Assembly (NCBI GenBank): GCA_029934215.1 | Contig: JAOZMR010000166.1 | Span: 1-6,265, forward strand | From: Pontiellaceae bacterium | GTDB taxonomy: Bacteria; Verrucomicrobiota; Kiritimatiellia; Kiritimatiellales; Tichowtungiaceae | DNA length: 6,265 nucleotides | Direction of reading: 5' to 3' | Shown here: positions 4,346 through 6,265 of the stretch, piece by piece | How positions within the stretch are numbered: the stretch's first letter is position 1 | Layout: each line of letters begins with the position of its first letter | The notes under the pieces: generated by a model | What the model saw: the letters and a program-made list of their open reading frames with translations, nothing else | Told to the model about the DNA's origin: nothing | Databases searched by the model: none | Translations under genes and position numbers: made by a program

Positions 4346-5836
4346 ATGACCTATATCCCTTCGAAAAAACTAACCGACAATGCAAAAACCGTTCTAGAAG
4401 AACTCAACACACGCACCGAACCCCTAAAGCCAAAAGACCGCATGGCGATTCCCGCACAGGAAATGCCGTCGCAAGATCCGGCGGTGCGCCGGTGCAATAT
4501 GGAAGAAGTCGCAACCGGCTATACCGCCGAACAAGCGAAGCTCGAAGCGGAACGCTGCCTTCAGTGTAAAACCGCGCCTTGCGTCGCCGGGTGCCCCGTG
4601 GCGATTGATATTCCCGGTTTCATTCAGGCCATCGCCGATGGCGACAATCAAAAAGCGGCGGATATTTTGAAAAAAGACACCCTTTTGCCCGCCGTCTGCG
4701 GTCGGGTTTGTCCGCAAGAGACGCAGTGCCAAGCGCCGTGCACCGTTGGAAAAGTTCTTAAAGATATCGAGAAATCGGTCAATATTGGACGGCTCGAACG
4801 CTATATCGCCGACTGGGAACGCGAGCAGGGATTGATCGAAACGCCCGCCGTAAAACCCGAGACCGGCAAAAAAGTCGGCATCATCGGAACTGGCCCCGCG
4901 GGTCTCACCGTTGCCGCCGACGTTCGCCGCGAAGGACACAGCGTCACGCTGTTTGAGGCATTCCACAAACCCGGAGGCGTGATGGTCTACGGCATTCCTG
5001 AATTCCGTCTGCCCAAAGCTATTGTGCAAAAAGAAATCGATACACTCACCGCGATGGGCTGCAAGCTCGAAACGAATTATGTGGTCGGACGCACCCGCAA
5101 AATTGCAGACCTGCTCGAAAAAGACGGGTTCGACGCGCTCTTCATCGCAACCGGAGCCGGGCTTCCCCGCTTCATGAACATCGAAGGCGAAAATCTCGTC
5201 GGCGTTTACTCCGCGAACGAATATCTCACCCGCTCCAATCTCATGCGTGCCTACGACAAAGAACGCGCCGCAACGCCGATCTTCGACTCCGAGAAAGTCG
5301 CCGTACTCGGCGGCGGCAACGTCGCCATGGACGCGGCGCGAACCGCCGTCCGTCTCGGTGCCAAAGAAGTACATCTTATTTATCGTCGCACCGAAGTCGA
5401 AATGCCCGCCCGAGTCGAAGAAGTGGGACACGCCAAAGAAGAAGGCGTCATTTTCCATATGCTGGAAAATCCCAAACGAATTTTGAGTGACGAAAAAGGC
5501 TGGGTCAGCGGCATCGAATGTCTGCGTTACGAACTCGGCGAACCCGACGACTCTGGCCGTCGCCGTCCGATTGCGACTGAAGGCAGCGAATTCGAGATCG
5601 AGATCGACACCGTTATCGTCGCCATCGGCAACGACTCCAACCCGCTGATCCGTCAAACCACGCCTGGGCTTGAAACCAACAAATGGGGCAACATCATCGC
5701 GGACGAAAGCGGAAAAACCTCCATCGACCGGATTTATGCAGGAGGCGACATCGTCCTCGGCGCGGCAACGGTTATTTTGGCGATGGGTGAAGGCCGAACT
5801 GCCGCCGCCAGCATCAACCAGATGCTCGCTAAATAA
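4346..5836 (+). CDS. nfnB: NfnB-like subunit: NADPH-binding, GltD-like iron-sulfur flavoprotein
   Basis: The 496-residue protein is the large, NADPH-binding subunit of the Nfn transhydrogenase, where flavin-based electron bifurcation takes place. Such proteins are often named glutamate synthase small chain (GltD, or gltA), but no GltB glutaminase subunit is present and nfnA lies directly upstream. The N-terminal iron-sulfur domain carries two [4Fe-4S] motifs: CLQCKTAPCVAGCP (C71, C74, C79, C83) and CGRVCPQETQCQAPC (C118, C122, C128, C132). The FAD fold starts at GIIGTGPAGL (178-187), with PGGVMVYGIPEFRLPK (209-224). The NADPH motif is VLGGGNVAMDAAR (320-332), and the closing FAD motif is YAGGDIVLGAATVILAMGEGR (464-484). 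The N-terminus is about 20-25 residues longer than I recall for thermophile NfnB. The ATG at 4346 has only a weak GAGAG upstream. The gene probably forms an operon with nfnA. I see no clear terminator after its stop. Confidence 0.93.
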   Translation: MTYIPSKKLTDNAKTVLEELNTRTEPLKPKDRMAIPAQEMPSQDPAVRRCNMEEVATGYTAEQAKLEAERCLQCKTAPCVAGCPVAIDIPGFIQAIADGDNQKAADILKKDTLLPAVCGRVCPQETQCQAPCTVGKVLKDIEKSVNIGRLERYIADWEREQGLIETPAVKPETGKKVGIIGTGPAGLTVAADVRREGHSVTLFEAFHKPGGVMVYGIPEFRLPKAIVQKEIDTLTAMGCKLETNYVVGRTRKIADLLEKDGFDALFIATGAGLPRFMNIEGENLVGVYSANEYLTRSNLMRAYDKERAATPIFDSEKVAVLGGGNVAMDAARTAVRLGAKEVHLIYRRTEVEMPARVEEVGHAKEEGVIFHMLENPKRILSDEKGWVSGIECLRYELGEPDDSGRRRPIATEGSEFEIEIDTVIVAIGNDSNPLIRQTTPGLETNKWGNIIADESGKTSIDRIYAGGDIVLGAATVILAMGEGRTAAASINQMLAK

Positions 5837-5869
5837 AGTTCATCCCTCGCTCCAGCCAGTTTCCAAGCA

Positions 5870-6212
5870 ATGGAAGAACCCACCCCGCCCTTCGAGCTGA
5901 CCCTTCCGCTGGCAGATGAAGTAACAGGCGAAGCAGGGACCAAGTCGGGGCCAAGTTCAACTGACCACTACGAAAAAGGGGCTGTTACGAGCCTGCTCGA
6001 CCACATCGCTTGCTGTGGCTGTTGGTGGATATACCTCGCGAACAGGAAACTTTAAGCGGGCTTTAGGAAAACTCATTGAGGGGAAACTTCTGGAAATGAC
6101 CATCCCAAACAAGCCGCACAGGAGGTTGCAGAAATACCGCCTCACCGAAAAAGGCAGGCAGCTTCTGGGGGGCGTGGAATGCAGATTCCCCCCCCCTAAT
6201 ACTGAAATTTAG
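5870..6212 (+). pseudogene. 3' remnant of an ATP-binding (AlbA_4/RecG-like) protein gene, frameshifted
   Basis: Two plus-strand frames together resemble the C-terminal end of AlbA_4/RecG-like ATP-binding proteins (some Fic-type proteins end similarly). In frame 5870, MEEPTPPFELTLPL and then DEVTGEAGTKSGPS recall the family's 'MEEAGLPxPEFE' segment and its EVTGEV linker. In the frame that contains 6015, GYTSRTGNFKRALGKLIEG, LLEMTIPNKPHRRLQKYRL and TEKG are very like the terminal winged helix. A frameshift near 6006-6020 separates them. The first several hundred residues of such a protein are absent, and upstream lies the intact nfnB. So this is a truncated, decaying relic, probably from past insertion and deletion. 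A translated winged-helix stub from the GTG at 6015 (65 residues) cannot be fully excluded, but it has no ribosome binding site. Confidence 0.68.
6167..6196. repeat. G6/C9-flanked dyad containing GGAA-N6-TTCC
   Basis: A run of six G (6167-6172) and a run of nine C (6188-6196) flank an inner dyad, GGAAT-GCAG-ATTCC (6176-6189). The inner part reads GGAA-TGCAGA-TTCC, which fits the archaeal NrpR operator pattern exactly. The whole can fold as an imperfect hairpin, but no T-run follows. It overlaps the end of the pseudogene. Confidence 0.45.
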
Positions 6213-6265
6213 GGCTCTTCACGAATGTGCGTTTTTTAGAGGCTTTTTCTCGTGGATAGATTCGG
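6213..6265. other. Right-edge sequence with nothing recognisable
   Basis: This short stretch has two T-runs (6234-6238 region and 6244-6249) but no stem before them that I can support as a terminator. No gene start is visible before the window ends. Confidence 0.4.

Noticed and set aside
4424..5656. 410-codon open frame antisense to nfnB
   Set aside because: It lies wholly opposite a well-supported gene. Its Phe/Asp/Gly-rich product resembles no family, which is typical of an antisense shadow of codon-biased sequence.
4346..5836. Glutamate synthase small subunit (GltD) as the primary call
   Set aside because: The fold is shared, but nfnA is directly upstream and no GltB is present in the window, so Nfn fits better.
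1..6265. CRISPR array, rRNA, complete tRNA or intact insertion sequence
   Set aside because: I saw no regularly spaced repeats, RNA-gene signatures, transposase motifs or paired terminal repeats that would support any of these.

Overview
The window reads as a bacterial nitrogen-assimilation locus with moderate GC, and it probably comes from an anaerobe. The evidence for bacteria is a DciA-type replication protein, Shine-Dalgarno sites of the GGAG type, a sigma-70-like promoter and an intrinsic terminator. The evidence for anaerobic metabolism is an NfnAB-type electron-bifurcating transhydrogenase. No marker fixes the phylum. A lineage such as Kiritimatiellota or Verrucomicrobiota is only a guess, from overall feel and from a period-9 CAGAT-type intergenic repeat.

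Layout. Positions 1-271 hold no convincing gene, only repeated ATTAAACC elements. A DUF721/DciA-like gene lies on the minus strand (272-670). An AT-rich spacer (671-845) separates it from an NrpR-family regulator, also on the minus strand (846-1847): a winged helix followed by one DUF128 domain. A 180-bp divergent control region (1848-2027) follows. On the plus strand come an NADP-type glutamate dehydrogenase (2028-3365), two tandem hairpins of which the second is an intrinsic terminator, then nfnA (3470-4300) and nfnB (4346-5836). The right end (about 5870-6212) is the frameshifted 3' remnant of an ATP-binding (AlbA_4/RecG-like) protein gene. The last 50 bases show nothing recognisable.

How the genes fit together. 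GDH makes glutamate from 2-oxoglutarate, ammonia and NADPH. NfnAB interconverts NADPH with NADH plus reduced ferredoxin, so it can set the NADPH supply. NrpR is known from methanogenic archaea as a repressor of nitrogen genes that is released by 2-oxoglutarate, the GDH substrate. The divergent region carries two tandem inverted repeats just upstream of the gdhA ribosome binding site: CGGCA-N6-TGTCG and CGGCA-N6-TGCCG. Their centres are 22 bp apart. They have the same 4-6-4 geometry as the archaeal NrpR operator GGAA-N6-TTCC but a different half-site. A related CGGCA-N4-TGCCA element sits at the predicted start of nrpR transcription. The main proposal from this window is a compact bacterial NrpR circuit that controls GDH, and possibly itself, through a diverged operator.
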